Shown: in pieces, positions 40,405-48,611 of the stretch
Layout: every line of letters begins with the position of its first letter
Numbering within the stretch: position 1 is the stretch's first letter
Assembly (NCBI RefSeq): GCF_013410215.1
Contig: NZ_JACCFQ010000001.1
Coordinates: forward strand, 372,001 to 436,000
Source: Nesterenkonia sandarakina
GTDB lineage: Bacteria > Actinomycetota > Actinomycetes > Actinomycetales > Micrococcaceae
Length of the DNA stretch: 64,000 nucleotides
Direction of reading: 5' to 3'
Translations under genes and position numbers: made by a program
The notes under the pieces: model-generated
What the model saw: the letters and a program-made list of their open reading frames with translations, nothing else
Database searches by the model: none
What the model was told of the DNA's origin: nothing

Positions 40405-41925
40405 TCAGCCGTCGATCCCCAGCTTCGCCAGGACGATCTCGCGGACCTTGCCGGCGTCGGCCTGGCCGCGGGTCTCCTTCATCACCGGACCGATGAGCGC
40501 GCCGATGGCCTTGAGCTTGCCGGCGGCGATCTTCTCCACCACGTCGGGGTTCTCGGCCATCGCCTTCTCCACGGCGGCGGTGAGCGCTCCGGAGTCATCC
40601 GAGACGACCTCCAGGCCGCGGGCGGTGACGATCTCCTCGGGGGTGCCCTCGCCGGCGATCACGTGTTCCAGGACCTGCCGGGCGATCTTGTCATTGATCC
40701 GGCCCTCTTCGATCAGTGCGTTCAGGGCGCTGATCGTGGCGGGCTGCACCCCAAGGGCGGACGGTTCCAGGTCCCGGGCGTTGGCGAGCCGGGAGATCTC
40801 ACCCATCCACCATTTCCGCGCCACGCTGGGGGCGACCCCGGTGGCCACGGTCTGATCGATCTCATCGAGCAGGCCAGCGGCGATCACGTCACGGAACTCC
40901 TGGTCCGAGAAGCCCCAGGCGGCGAGCAGCCGACGGCGGCGCTCGGCCGGGGGCTCGGGCAGCTGGGAGCGCAGCTCCTCCACCCAGGCGGCGGTGGTGA
41001 CGATCGGCACCAGGTCCGGCTCGGGGAAGTAGCGGTAGTCATCGGCGTCGGACTTCGGGCGGCCCGAGCTGGTGGTGCGGGTGCCCTCCTGCCAGTGCCG
41101 GGTCTCCTGCACGATTGTCCCGCCGGCGGCGAGGATCCCGGCGTGCCGGCGCATCTCGTAGCTGACCGCGTGCTCCACGGCGCGCATCGAGTTCACGTTC
41201 TTGGTCTCGGAGCGGGTGCCGAAGGTGGTGCTGCCCTTGGGCATCATCGAGACGTTGGCGTCACAGCGCACATTGCCGCGCTCCATCTTCGCGTCCGAGA
41301 TGTCCAGGGCCTTGACGATGTCGCGCACCGCGGAGACATAGGCGCGCGCCAGCTCCGGGGCCCGGGCGCCGGCGCCCACGATGGGCTTGGTCACGATCTC
41401 CACCAGCGGGATACCGGAGCGGTTGTAGTCCACCAGGGAGTAGTCCGCGCCCTGGATCCGGCCGGAGGTCCCGGCGTGGGTCAGCTTGCCGGCGTCTTCC
41501 TCCATATGGGCACGCTCGATCTCCACGCGGAAGACCTCCCCGTCGGCGAGCTCGATGTCGAGGTAGCCGTCGAAGGCGATGGGCTCGTCGTACTGCGAGG
41601 TCTGCCAGTTCTTCGGGGTGTCCGGGTAGAAGTACTGCTTGCGGGCGAAGCGGCAGCGCTCGGCGATCTCGCAGTTCAGCGCGAGACCGAGCTTGACCGC
41701 ATACTCCACCGCCTTGCCGTTGACCACAGGCAGGGTGCCGGGCAGGCCCAGGCAGACCTCGTTGACATTGGTGTTGGGCTCGTCGCCGAAGGCATTGGGC
41801 GCCGAGGAGAACATCTTGGTCTTGGTGTTGAGCTCCACGTGGACCTCGAAGCCGAGCACCGGGTCGAACTTCTCCAGTGCCTCCTCGAAGCTCAGCGGGG
41901 CTGCCTCAGTCAGCGTCTGCGTCAT
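40405..41925 (-). CDS. gatB: Asp-tRNA(Asn)/Glu-tRNA(Gln) amidotransferase subunit B
   Basis: 506 residues from ATG 41925 (GGAAGAG upstream). It binds misacylated tRNA and activates its side-chain carboxylate with ATP. Motifs include GFEVHVELNT, CLGLPGTLPVVN, DYNRSGIPLVEIVT, and the YqeY-like helical tail GALIGPVMKETRGQAD. It begins 8 bp after the gatA stop in the order gatC-gatA-gatB. Confidence 0.97.
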   Translation of the reverse strand: MTQTLTEAAPLSFEEALEKFDPVLGFEVHVELNTKTKMFSSAPNAFGDEPNTNVNEVCLGLPGTLPVVNGKAVEYAVKLGLALNCEIAERCRFARKQYFYPDTPKNWQTSQYDEPIAFDGYLDIELADGEVFRVEIERAHMEEDAGKLTHAGTSGRIQGADYSLVDYNRSGIPLVEIVTKPIVGAGARAPELARAYVSAVRDIVKALDISDAKMERGNVRCDANVSMMPKGSTTFGTRSETKNVNSMRAVEHAVSYEMRRHAGILAAGGTIVQETRHWQEGTRTTSSGRPKSDADDYRYFPEPDLVPIVTTAAWVEELRSQLPEPPAERRRRLLAAWGFSDQEFRDVIAAGLLDEIDQTVATGVAPSVARKWWMGEISRLANARDLEPSALGVQPATISALNALIEEGRINDKIARQVLEHVIAGEGTPEEIVTARGLEVVSDDSGALTAAVEKAMAENPDVVEKIAAGKLKAIGALIGPVMKETRGQADAGKVREIVLAKLGIDG

Positions 41926-41933
41926 CTCTTCCT

Positions 41934-43493
41934 TCACTTCCCGGCGGGGTGAGCCGCCGCTTCCGATGTCTCCGCGAGCTCCGGGGCCTGGGCCCAGAGC
42001 GGTTCAGCGTCCTGGGTCAGCAGCTTCTCCAGGGCGGCGCCGGCGCGGTAGACCCGTGCGTCCTCCCGGATCGGGGCGAGGAACTGGATGCCCACCGGAA
42101 GGCCCTCGGAGAGTCCGCCCGGCACCGAGAGGCCGGGGATGCCGGCGAGGTTGGCGGGGATGGTGGCCACGTCGTTGAGGTACATCGCCAGCGGATCGTC
42201 GTCCTTCTCACCCAGCGGGAACGCCACAGTGGGCGAGGTCGGGGAGATCAACACGTCGGTCTTGGTGAAGGCGGCGTCGAAGTCCTGCTGGATCAGCGTG
42301 CGGACCTTCTGCGCGGAGCCGTAGTAGGCGTCGTAGTAGCCGGCCGAGAGCGCGTAGGTGCCCAGGATGATCCGGCGCTTGACCTCGTCGCCGAACCCGG
42401 CGGCGCGGGTGGAGCCCATGACCCGTTCGATGGTCATCGGGCCATCCTCGGGCAGCACCCGAGTGCCGTAGCGCACGCCGTCGAACTTCGCGAGGTTGGA
42501 GGAGGCCTCGGAGGGCATGATCAGGTAGTAGGCGCCCAGCGCGTAGTCGAAGCTGGGGCAGTCGACCTCCACAATCTCGGCCCCGGCAGCGCGCAGCGCG
42601 TCCAGCGCCTCGTGGAAGCGGGCGAGCACGCCCTCCTGGTAGCCCTCGCCCTGAAGCTGCTTGATCACCCCGATCCGCAGGCCGGCCACATCGGCGCCGC
42701 GGACGGTCTCGGCCAGGGCCGGGACCTCTCCGGTGAGCGAGGTGGAGTCCTTCGGGTCGTGTCCGGCGATCAGCTCATGCAGCAGCGCGGCGTCTTCGGT
42801 GGTCCGGGCCACCGGGCCGATCTGGTCCAGCGAGGAGGCCATCGCGATGGCTCCGTAGCGGGAGACCGCGCCGTAGGTGGGCTTCCCGCCCACAGTGCCG
42901 GTCATCGCGCCGGGCTGGCGGATGGAGCCACCGGTGTCGGTGCCCAGCGCCAGCGGGGCCTCGAAGGCGGCCACCGCGGCGGCGGACCCGCCGCCGGATC
43001 CGCCGGGGATCCGGCTGAGGTCCCAGGGGTTGCGGGTCACGCCGTAGGCGGAGTGCTCGGTGGAGGAGCCCATCGCGAACTCGTCCAGGTTGGTCTTGCC
43101 CAGGATGGGCAGCATCGCGGCGCGCAGCCTGGTCACCACGGTGGCGTCGTAGGGGCTCATCCAGCCGTCGAGCATCTTGGACCCGGCGGTGGTGGGCTGG
43201 CCCTGTGTGACGATCAGGTCTTTGACCGCGATCGGCACCCCGGCCAGCGGGTGCAGGGCCTCGGCCTCGGCGCCACCGGCGGCGCGGATCGCGTCGACCT
43301 CGGCGGCGGTGCGCAGCGCCTCCTCGGCGGAGACATGCAGGAAGGCGTTGATGCCGCGCTCACCGGCGTCGACGGCGGCGATCCGGTCCAGGTGCGCCTG
43401 GGTCAGCTCCACCGAGGTGATCTCCCCGGCGCGCAGCTTCGCGGCCATCTCGGCGGCGGTGAGCCGGATCAGCTCATGGGTGTGGGTGCTCAT
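41934..43493 (-). CDS. gatA: Asp-tRNA(Asn)/Glu-tRNA(Gln) amidotransferase subunit A
   Basis: 519 residues from ATG 43493 (GAGGAG 11 bases upstream); a GTG at 43505 overlapping gatC is an alternative. Amidase-signature enzyme releasing ammonia from glutamine: catalytic Lys in [12 protein letters not shown], the Gly/Ser-rich stretch [12 protein letters not shown], and nucleophile Ser in [28 protein letters not shown] is typical of GatA. Confidence 0.97.
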   Translation of the reverse strand: MSTHTHELIRLTAAEMAAKLRAGEITSVELTQAHLDRIAAVDAGERGINAFLHVSAEEALRTAAEVDAIRAAGGAEAEALHPLAGVPIAVKDLIVTQGQPTTAGSKMLDGWMSPYDATVVTRLRAAMLPILGKTNLDEFAMGSSTEHSAYGVTRNPWDLSRIPGGSGGGSAAAVAAFEAPLALGTDTGGSIRQPGAMTGTVGGKPTYGAVSRYGAIAMASSLDQIGPVARTTEDAALLHELIAGHDPKDSTSLTGEVPALAETVRGADVAGLRIGVIKQLQGEGYQEGVLARFHEALDALRAAGAEIVEVDCPSFDYALGAYYLIMPSEASSNLAKFDGVRYGTRVLPEDGPMTIERVMGSTRAAGFGDEVKRRIILGTYALSAGYYDAYYGSAQKVRTLIQQDFDAAFTKTDVLISPTSPTVAFPLGEKDDDPLAMYLNDVATIPANLAGIPGLSVPGGLSEGLPVGIQFLAPIREDARVYRAGAALEKLLTQDAEPLWAQAPELAETSEAAAHPAGK

Positions 43494-43501
43494 ATCGGGG
43501 G

Positions 43502-43798
43502 TCACTCCTCGTCCAGGATCGCCGGGACCTTGAAACGGCCGGCTTCAGCGTCAGGTGCATTGAGCAGCGACTGTTCTTCGGTGAAGACATGCCCGACCTC
43601 GTCCTCACGGAAGACGTTGGTCAGCGGCAGCGGGTGGCTGGTGGCGTGGACCTCGCCGGAGACGGCCTCAGAGACGGTCGCCACGGAGTCCACGATCACG
43701 GCCAGCTCCCCGGCCATCTTCTCCAGCTCCTGCTCGGTCATGCTGATGTGGGCCAGTTTTGCCAGATGCTCGACGTCTGCGCGCGAGATCTCAGACAT
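43502..43798 (-). CDS. gatC: Asp-tRNA(Asn)/Glu-tRNA(Gln) amidotransferase subunit C
   Basis: 98 residues, standard for GatC, the belt peptide that stabilises GatA-Gat[21 protein letters not shown] at the N-terminus and the C-terminal NVFREDEVG are characteristic. First gene of gatCAB. Confidence 0.95.
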   Translation of the reverse strand: MSEISRADVEHLAKLAHISMTEQELEKMAGELAVIVDSVATVSEAVSGEVHATSHPLPLTNVFREDEVGHVFTEEQSLLNAPDAEAGRFKVPAILDEE

Positions 43799-43856
43799 GC
43801 AGCTCCCTCGGGGATCGGTGGTGGATGAACTCGGTCCAGTCTATCGGCCAGGACAC

Positions 43857-43902
43857 GACGACGGCGGCCGCTCACCTGTTCAGGTGGGCGGCCGCCGTCG
43901 TC
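43857..43902. terminator. Strong terminator between the baeRF gene and gatC
   Basis: A 14-bp stem ACGACGGCGGCCGC (43858-43871) / GCGGCCGCCGTCGT (43888-43901), extended by one G-C pair, surrounds a second 6-bp stem CACCTG/CAGGTG with a TT loop. It follows the baeRF gene on the minus strand. Confidence 0.85.
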
Positions 43903-44015
43903 ATGTGGTTAGGCTGATCAGTCGATTCGACCGGTGGCTCGGAGCGCTGTCTTGAAGCAGCGTCTTAGGCGCCTGTCCCGGTCAAGCTGGTCAGCCCTCA
44001 GATTCTGCCCTGGGC

Positions 44016-45074
44016 TCAGTCCGCGACGTCCTGGACCGGAGCCTGGTAGCGCAGGATCGCGGCAACGTCCCCGGAGACCGGGGCGCCGACCAGGCCGAAG
44101 GAGGCGCCGCCAGCGGTGGCGTCCGCCAGCAGCTGGTCCTCGCCCTCGGCGCGCTCGTGCTGGCGCAGCAGCAGGGTCTCGACCGCACCCAGCCGGATCG
44201 CTGCCCGGACCTCTTCGGCGCCCTCGGCGGAGCGGCCGTGTCCGGTGGCCTCGCCGTAGCGGTCGGTCGCCTCCTTGCTGCGGGCGATCACGACGCGGCG
44301 AGCGATCACGGTGAGCTCGTCACGCAGCGCCTCCTCGGTGCCCTCGTCGGCGCTGCCGGAGGGGATGCCGCCGCCGGTCTCGGCCTCGACGGTGAGTTCC
44401 TGCAGGGCCTTGGGGAGCTCCTCGTGGAGTCCGCGTCGGCCCTGGGTCTCACCGGCGACCACGATCACGTCGGGGTTCCAGGAGTCTGCGATCTTCGCGA
44501 CCCGCTGGGAGATGTCCCGGATGTTCTGGGTGGCGGCCTCGTCGGCGGAGCGCTGGATCTGCTTGTGGCTCAGCGCGCCCTGGCGCGGCTTGTGCACCGA
44601 CTCGCTGCTGCTGCCCTGGACCGATTCCTCGGCGCCGGAGGCGAGCAGGTCATCGCCGGAGACCACCAGGCGGCGGATCACGGCCTGCTGCTGGTCAGCG
44701 ATGACCACCAGCATCCGGGCGGCGCCGAGGCGGTGCCGGACGTAGTCCCCGAGCTGCGGTGGCTCGCCGACGGTCGCGATGTCCCCGGAGCCCTGGGCGG
44801 CGTCGAAGTGCTCATCCAGGATCACCCGGTTCTGATCGGCGACCAGGACACGGCCCTCGGTGTGGACCTCGGTGGGTGCCGGGCCGGTGACGGACTCGTC
44901 CAGCTCGCTCAGGGCCGCGTCCGGGGTGCCGGCGTCGGCGAGCTGGCTGCGCAGGTCCTGCCAGCGCAGACGGAGCTGGTCCTCGGCGTCGGCGGCGGGG
45001 GAACGTGCTTCAAGATAGACGGTGGCGAACGGGCCCTGGGCCTCGTAGACGCCTCGTAGATTGGTCAGCTGCAT
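44016..45074 (-). CDS. baeRF family 2 (Vms1/release-factor-like) protein, Rv2629-like
   Basis: 352 residues from ATG 45074 (AGGAAGGAG upstream). It matches the bacterial archaeo-eukaryotic release-factor 2 family (Rv2629 type): the N-terminus LRGVYEAQGPFATVYLEARS, RLRWQDLRSQLADAGTP, and the eRF1-like middle with SHKQIQRSADEAATQNIRDI and DVIVVAGETQGRR. A C-terminal domain follows with VETLLLRQ. The relatives of Vms1/eRF1 act on peptidyl-tRNA in stalled ribosomes. Rv2629 belongs to the dormancy regulon in M. tuberculosis. The catalytic GGQ-like loop is not clear here (LSHKQIQR), so hydrolase activity is uncertain. Confidence 0.8.
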   Translation of the reverse strand: MQLTNLRGVYEAQGPFATVYLEARSPAADAEDQLRLRWQDLRSQLADAGTPDAALSELDESVTGPAPTEVHTEGRVLVADQNRVILDEHFDAAQGSGDIATVGEPPQLGDYVRHRLGAARMLVVIADQQQAVIRRLVVSGDDLLASGAEESVQGSSSESVHKPRQGALSHKQIQRSADEAATQNIRDISQRVAKIADSWNPDVIVVAGETQGRRGLHEELPKALQELTVEAETGGGIPSGSADEGTEEALRDELTVIARRVVIARSKEATDRYGEATGHGRSAEGAEEVRAAIRLGAVETLLLRQHERAEGEDQLLADATAGGASFGLVGAPVSGDVAAILRYQAPVQDVAD

Positions 45075-45191
45075 CGTGAGCTCCTTCCTGCGCCCATGAT
45101 GCGGCGGAAGCTGAGCTTCGCACCGTGGGACGCGAGCTGTTGGTGGCAACAGGTGACTGTCTTCGACGCTATCGAGGACGGAAAGGCAGGG

Positions 45192-45971
45192 TCAAACGAC
45201 CTGTTCCTGGACGTCGACGACGACGACGGTCACGTTGTCCCGGCCCCCCGCGCGCAGCGCCTGGTGGATCAACCAGTCGACGGTGTCCTGGGCATTGCGC
45301 CCGGCGCCGAGGATCTTCTCGATCTCGGAGTCGTTGAGCTCTCCGCTGAGACCGTCGGAGCAGATCATCAGCCGCTGCCCGGCGCGCACCGGGGCGCTGA
45401 AGTAGTCGGCGTCCCACATGTCTCCGGCACCCAGCGCCCGGGTGATCACGTTGCGCTGGGGATGACTGTGCAGCTCCTCGGCGGTGATCAGTCCGGACTC
45501 GAACATGTCCTGGACCTGGGAGTGGTCTCGGCTGAGCTGCCTCAGAGCGGAATCCTCGAAGAGGTAGGTGCGGGAGTCCCCGATGTTGAAGACGGTCCAG
45601 TTCAGGCCCTCGCCCTGGTCTTCGAGCAGCGCACCGGAGACCGTGGTGCCGGCCTTGGAGTCGGTGGCCTCGCGGATCCGCCGGTCCGCCTCGGTGAGGA
45701 ACCCCTGGATCTCGTCCCGGGAGATCCGCCCCTCGGCCTGGTTCCAGCCGTCGGCCAGGGTCTGCACGGCCAGCGCCGAAGCGACCTCGCCCGCCTCGTG
45801 TCCGCCCATGCCGTCGGCCACCGCGAAGAGCGTGTCGGTGATCACCGAGGAGTCCTCGTTGAGCTCGCGGCGCAGGCCCACATGGGACCCGTATCCGTAG
45901 TCGAGGTAGAGGCCTGCGGGCGGGGTCTGCTGCTCCCGGGGTTCCTCTGAGCTGTCTGTGCTGGCTGCCAC
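45192..45971 (-). CDS. PP2C-family Ser/Thr phosphatase
   Basis: 259 residues from GTG 45971. All PPM metal-binding motifs are in order: RELNEDS, FAVADGMGGHEAGEVAS, GTTVSGALLEDQ, NIGDSRTYLF, ICSDGLSGEL and GGRDNVTVVVVDV. It would dephosphorylate Ser/Thr kinase substrates (PstP-like), but lacks a membrane segment and is shorter than PstP. It lies between the cyclase and baeRF genes on the same strand. No kinase is encoded in the window. Confidence 0.93.
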   Translation of the reverse strand: MAASTDSSEEPREQQTPPAGLYLDYGYGSHVGLRRELNEDSSVITDTLFAVADGMGGHEAGEVASALAVQTLADGWNQAEGRISRDEIQGFLTEADRRIREATDSKAGTTVSGALLEDQGEGLNWTVFNIGDSRTYLFEDSALRQLSRDHSQVQDMFESGLITAEELHSHPQRNVITRALGAGDMWDADYFSAPVRAGQRLMICSDGLSGELNDSEIEKILGAGRNAQDTVDWLIHQALRAGGRDNVTVVVVDVQEQVV

Positions 45972-45992
45972 ACGCCCATCTTGTCACGGGGT

Positions 45993-46010
45993 CGGTCACT
46001 GTGGTGACCG
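45993..46010. other. Palindrome upstream of the PP2C gene
   Basis: CGGTCACTGTGGTGACCG forms 7-bp perfect arms around TGTG, 22 bp before the PP2C start and 49 bp after the cyclase stop. It may be a short hairpin terminator or an operator. It is not a CRP-type TGTGA-N6-TCACA site. Confidence 0.4.
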
Positions 46011-46058
46011 TATGGCGCGTTTCGCGGCCCCTCGCCCGTGCTCAGCGGGATCTTGTGA

Positions 46059-47813
46059 TCAGCGAGGCTCTGTGCTGATCCCAGCGCCCTGGCCGCGCAG
46101 CAGCATGTTCGGCTGGACCTCGCCGAAGCCGCGCACGATCCGTGGCGGCTGCGGCACCAGCAGGTAGTCCGGGTTGGACTCCAGGGTCTGGGCGGTGACT
46201 TGGTCCACCAGGATGGTGCCAGGGTCTGCCAGTGCGGTGAGTCGGGCCGCCAGGTTCACGGTGGGACCGTAGATGTCCCCCATCCGGGAGAGCACCCGGC
46301 CCCAGACCACTGAGACCCGCGCCTCAGGCAGGACGCCGTCGGCGGCGATCGACTCTGCCAGGGCCAACGCGATCTCGGCTCCGGCCTCAGGGGTCTCCGC
46401 GTTGTAGAGCACCTCGTCCCCCACTGTCTTGACCAGTCGGCCGCCGCCGATGGAGATGATCTCGGCGCATTTGGACTCGAAGTGCTGGACCATGTGGGCC
46501 AGGGTGCGTTCGTTCATCTGCCGTGAGAGTGAGGTGTAGGAGACCAGGTCCGCGAAGCCGACGGCCCGGGCCAGCGGCAGGGCGGCGTCGTCCTCGGCGC
46601 CGGTGCGTCCCTGCTCGGTGGCCGCCAGACCCGATTCCACTCGGACCGTGAGGCGCTGCAGGGCCGCGGAGAGCTGGCGCCGCCAGGTGTAGCCCATGAG
46701 CTTCTGGATCGGCTCGATCAGCTGCGGCAGCGTCTCCACCACCTGGGACCGAGCCACCGCGTCGGAGAGCTGACCGTTGGCGATCTTGTCCTCGACCAGG
46801 GCCTCGATCTGCCAGACCACCATGCGGTCGGTCATCTGACCCACCGAGCGGGTCATCGAGATCGCGGTCTCCTCGTTGAGGTGCCCGTCCCGGACCAGCT
46901 CGATCATCGTGGCCAGGGCCTCGACGTCGGTCTTGGTGAAGGCCTTGACGTCGTCGTCGAGGTTGGGGAAGCCCAGGGCACGCCAGAGCCGCCTGGCCGA
47001 GCGGGTGGAGACGCCCAGCTGATCGGCCATCTGCCGGTAGGTCAGGGTGCGTTCGGCGCCGAGCAGCCGGTGCTCCAGCTCACGGATGGTCCGGTGCCAT
47101 TCGCGCTGCTCCATGCTGGGAATCGGGATCGCGGCGGTCTCCGGCGAGCGCTCGTGACCGTTGAACGCCGCGGCGTTTGTCTTGGTCGAGCTCCGGGTGC
47201 CGGTGTCAGCGCCGGTGCCCAGACCGGTGTTGGTGTCCGTGCCAGTGCCCGGCGCGCGCTGGTCGGAGCGATCGGCGCCGACCTCCGGCCGGTCCTGGTC
47301 GGCGACGCCGGGGCCGCGATCGGCGAGACCCTCTGCGGGGACTCGCGGTTCCGGGCTCACGGTGATCCGGGCCTCGCCGGCCTCCTGCAGAACCGTCCGG
47401 CGGACCCGGCCCTGGAGTCGGGGGGAATGGAAGTCGGACCAGTCCTGGCGGGCAGCCTCGAGCTCCGCGGAGGAGTAATGGGCCGAGACCTCGTTGGAGG
47501 GACCGTCGGCTTCCGCGGCCTCTGCAGATCCGGCGGCCTCCGCAGAGATCCGCATCGGTTCACCGCTGAGCTCGAGGCCGTGGCTGGCTCCGGGCGGGGT
47601 GAAGCGCACCGCCCGCCAGGAGGCGTCGGTGTCCTCCCCGCCGAGATAGATCGGCGGAGCATCCGGGCGCGCGAGCGACTCAGGCCGCTCGTGGCCCGGC
47701 GATTCCGAGCGAGCGGGCGACTCGGTCCGCTCATGGCCCGACGATTCCGAGCGAGCGGGCGACTCAGGCCGCTCATGGCCCGGCGATTCGGCTCCCGTGC
47801 GGGGCTCAGGCAT
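46059..47813 (-). CDS. Class III adenylate cyclase with Rv1264-like regulatory domain
   Basis: 584 residues. The N-terminal 50 residues hold a three-copy repeat, followed by a variable Asp/Gly/Thr-rich region to about 225. Then comes the adenylate cyclase regulatory domain (about 230-410: LTYRQMADQLGVSTRSARRL and FTKTDVEALATMIELVRDGH), which in Rv1264 senses pH and fatty acids. The catalytic domain (about 420-570) has metal-binding Asp in GFADLVSYTSL, substrate Lys and the second Asp in LVKTVGDEVLY, and GDIYGPTVNLAARL with the Asp, Asn and Arg of active adenylate cyclases. It should make cAMP. It overlaps the PH-domain gene upstream by 8 bp. Confidence 0.93.
   Translation of the reverse strand: MPEPRTGAESPGHERPESPARSESSGHERTESPARSESPGHERPESLARPDAPPIYLGGEDTDASWRAVRFTPPGASHGLELSGEPMRISAEAAGSAEAAEADGPSNEVSAHYSSAELEAARQDWSDFHSPRLQGRVRRTVLQEAGEARITVSPEPRVPAEGLADRGPGVADQDRPEVGADRSDQRAPGTGTDTNTGLGTGADTGTRSSTKTNAAAFNGHERSPETAAIPIPSMEQREWHRTIRELEHRLLGAERTLTYRQMADQLGVSTRSARRLWRALGFPNLDDDVKAFTKTDVEALATMIELVRDGHLNEETAISMTRSVGQMTDRMVVWQIEALVEDKIANGQLSDAVARSQVVETLPQLIEPIQKLMGYTWRRQLSAALQRLTVRVESGLAATEQGRTGAEDDAALPLARAVGFADLVSYTSLSRQMNERTLAHMVQHFESKCAEIISIGGGRLVKTVGDEVLYNAETPEAGAEIALALAESIAADGVLPEARVSVVWGRVLSRMGDIYGPTVNLAARLTALADPGTILVDQVTAQTLESNPDYLLVPQPPRIVRGFGEVQPNMLLRGQGAGISTEPR
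47664..47789 (-). repeat. Three tandem 42-bp coding repeats
   Basis: Residues 9-22, 23-36 and 37-50 of the cyclase are copies of ESPGHERPESPARS (second ESSGHERTESPARS, third ESPGHERPESLARP). The DNA units are near-identical, so copy number probably varies between strains. Confidence 0.85.
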
Positions 47814-48381
47814 AGCGCGGCTCTCCGTATCCTCCAGGAGCAGGCGCCTGGCTCGCGTACTGCGCGGCGACGTGGCGTCGGTACTGGCCCAGTTCCTCGG
47901 CGATGACGGTCTGAAAATGCGCGGCGTCGGGCATGTTGCTCAGCCGCGTGCGCTGATGCTGCCCATACGCGCCGTGGAGCAGGAGCAGTTCCCCGGCCTC
48001 CGACATGGCCTGCAGCCGGGACTGCTTCAGCTGCACCTCAGAGAGCAGCCCCAGGGGCACCACGCTCGCTTGCGCCGCCCCGATCAGGTTTTTCTGCACC
48101 ACACGGTGGCTGGTGAGATACGTCATCCGGTTGGCCCAGGTAAGCAGGGGCTTGAGCGTGCCGAAGGCGAGCGCGAGGAGCCCCCCGGCCCAGATCAGGA
48201 ACACCCCGATGTGGTGATAGTGCGCGATGAACGCTGGCTGGTCCGCGCGGGCGATGTAGCCCAGCAGGAAGCTCATCACCATCACCACGATGAGAAAGTT
48301 CAGCAGTGCCGGGAGCAGGGCACGGTGATGGGCACGGGTGCGGATGATCACCTGCTCGCCGTCGACCAGCTTGAGCTTCAT
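47806..48381 (-). CDS. Bacterial PH-domain membrane protein
   Basis: 191 residues. The N-terminal KLKLVDGEQVIIRTRAHHRA and two helices (about 22-45 and 55-75) precede a bPH2-like domain (TYLTSHRVVQKNLIGAAQAS and VPLGLLSEVQLKQSRLQAM, then GELLLLHGAYG). Such PH proteins are membrane-associated and often unlinked to a known pathway. It overlaps the adenylate cyclase gene by 8 bp, so the two are co-translated and may be functional partners, for example membrane recruitment of the cyclase. That is inference. Confidence 0.82.
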   Translation of the reverse strand: MKLKLVDGEQVIIRTRAHHRALLPALLNFLIVVMVMSFLLGYIARADQPAFIAHYHHIGVFLIWAGGLLALAFGTLKPLLTWANRMTYLTSHRVVQKNLIGAAQASVVPLGLLSEVQLKQSRLQAMSEAGELLLLHGAYGQHQRTRLSNMPDAAHFQTVIAEELGQYRRHVAAQYASQAPAPGGYGEPRYA

Positions 48382-48521
48382 CGTGAGCCACAGCCTCCTG
48401 CCGGTCCTTGTCCACCCCTGGCTCCCCGAGCCAGGTCGTGCCAGTTGATGTGCGTGCTGAAGCCAAGTCTACCGGGGGTCGCTGAGCACGAGCTTGACCC
48501 CTCCCCCACCCCACCCCCAGC

Positions 48522-48590
48522 TTTTACCGGGCCCGCCGTGGATGACCGGGCCCACCGTCGGGCAGGTATCCCACCTATGGCCCGGTAAAA
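48522..48590. repeat. Long-range inverted repeat in the birA-PH gap
   Basis: TTTTACCGGGCC (48522-48533) and GGCCCGGTAAAA (48579-48590) are perfect 12-bp inverted copies 45 bp apart, with a third ACCGGGCC at 48545-48552 inside. Just after it, ACGTCAGGGGTGGG and ACGTCAGGGGGTGGG repeat directly, the second running into the birA stop. On the minus strand the structure ends in TAAAAGC, not a clear U-run. It may be a terminator or a mobile palindromic unit. Confidence 0.6.
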
Positions 48591-48611
48591 CGTCAGGGGT
48601 GGGCAAATACG

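Noticed and set aside
45993-46010. CRP/cAMP-receptor site next to the adenylate cyclase
   Set aside because: The palindrome is GGTCAC-TGTG-GTGACC and does not match TGTGA-N6-TCACA.
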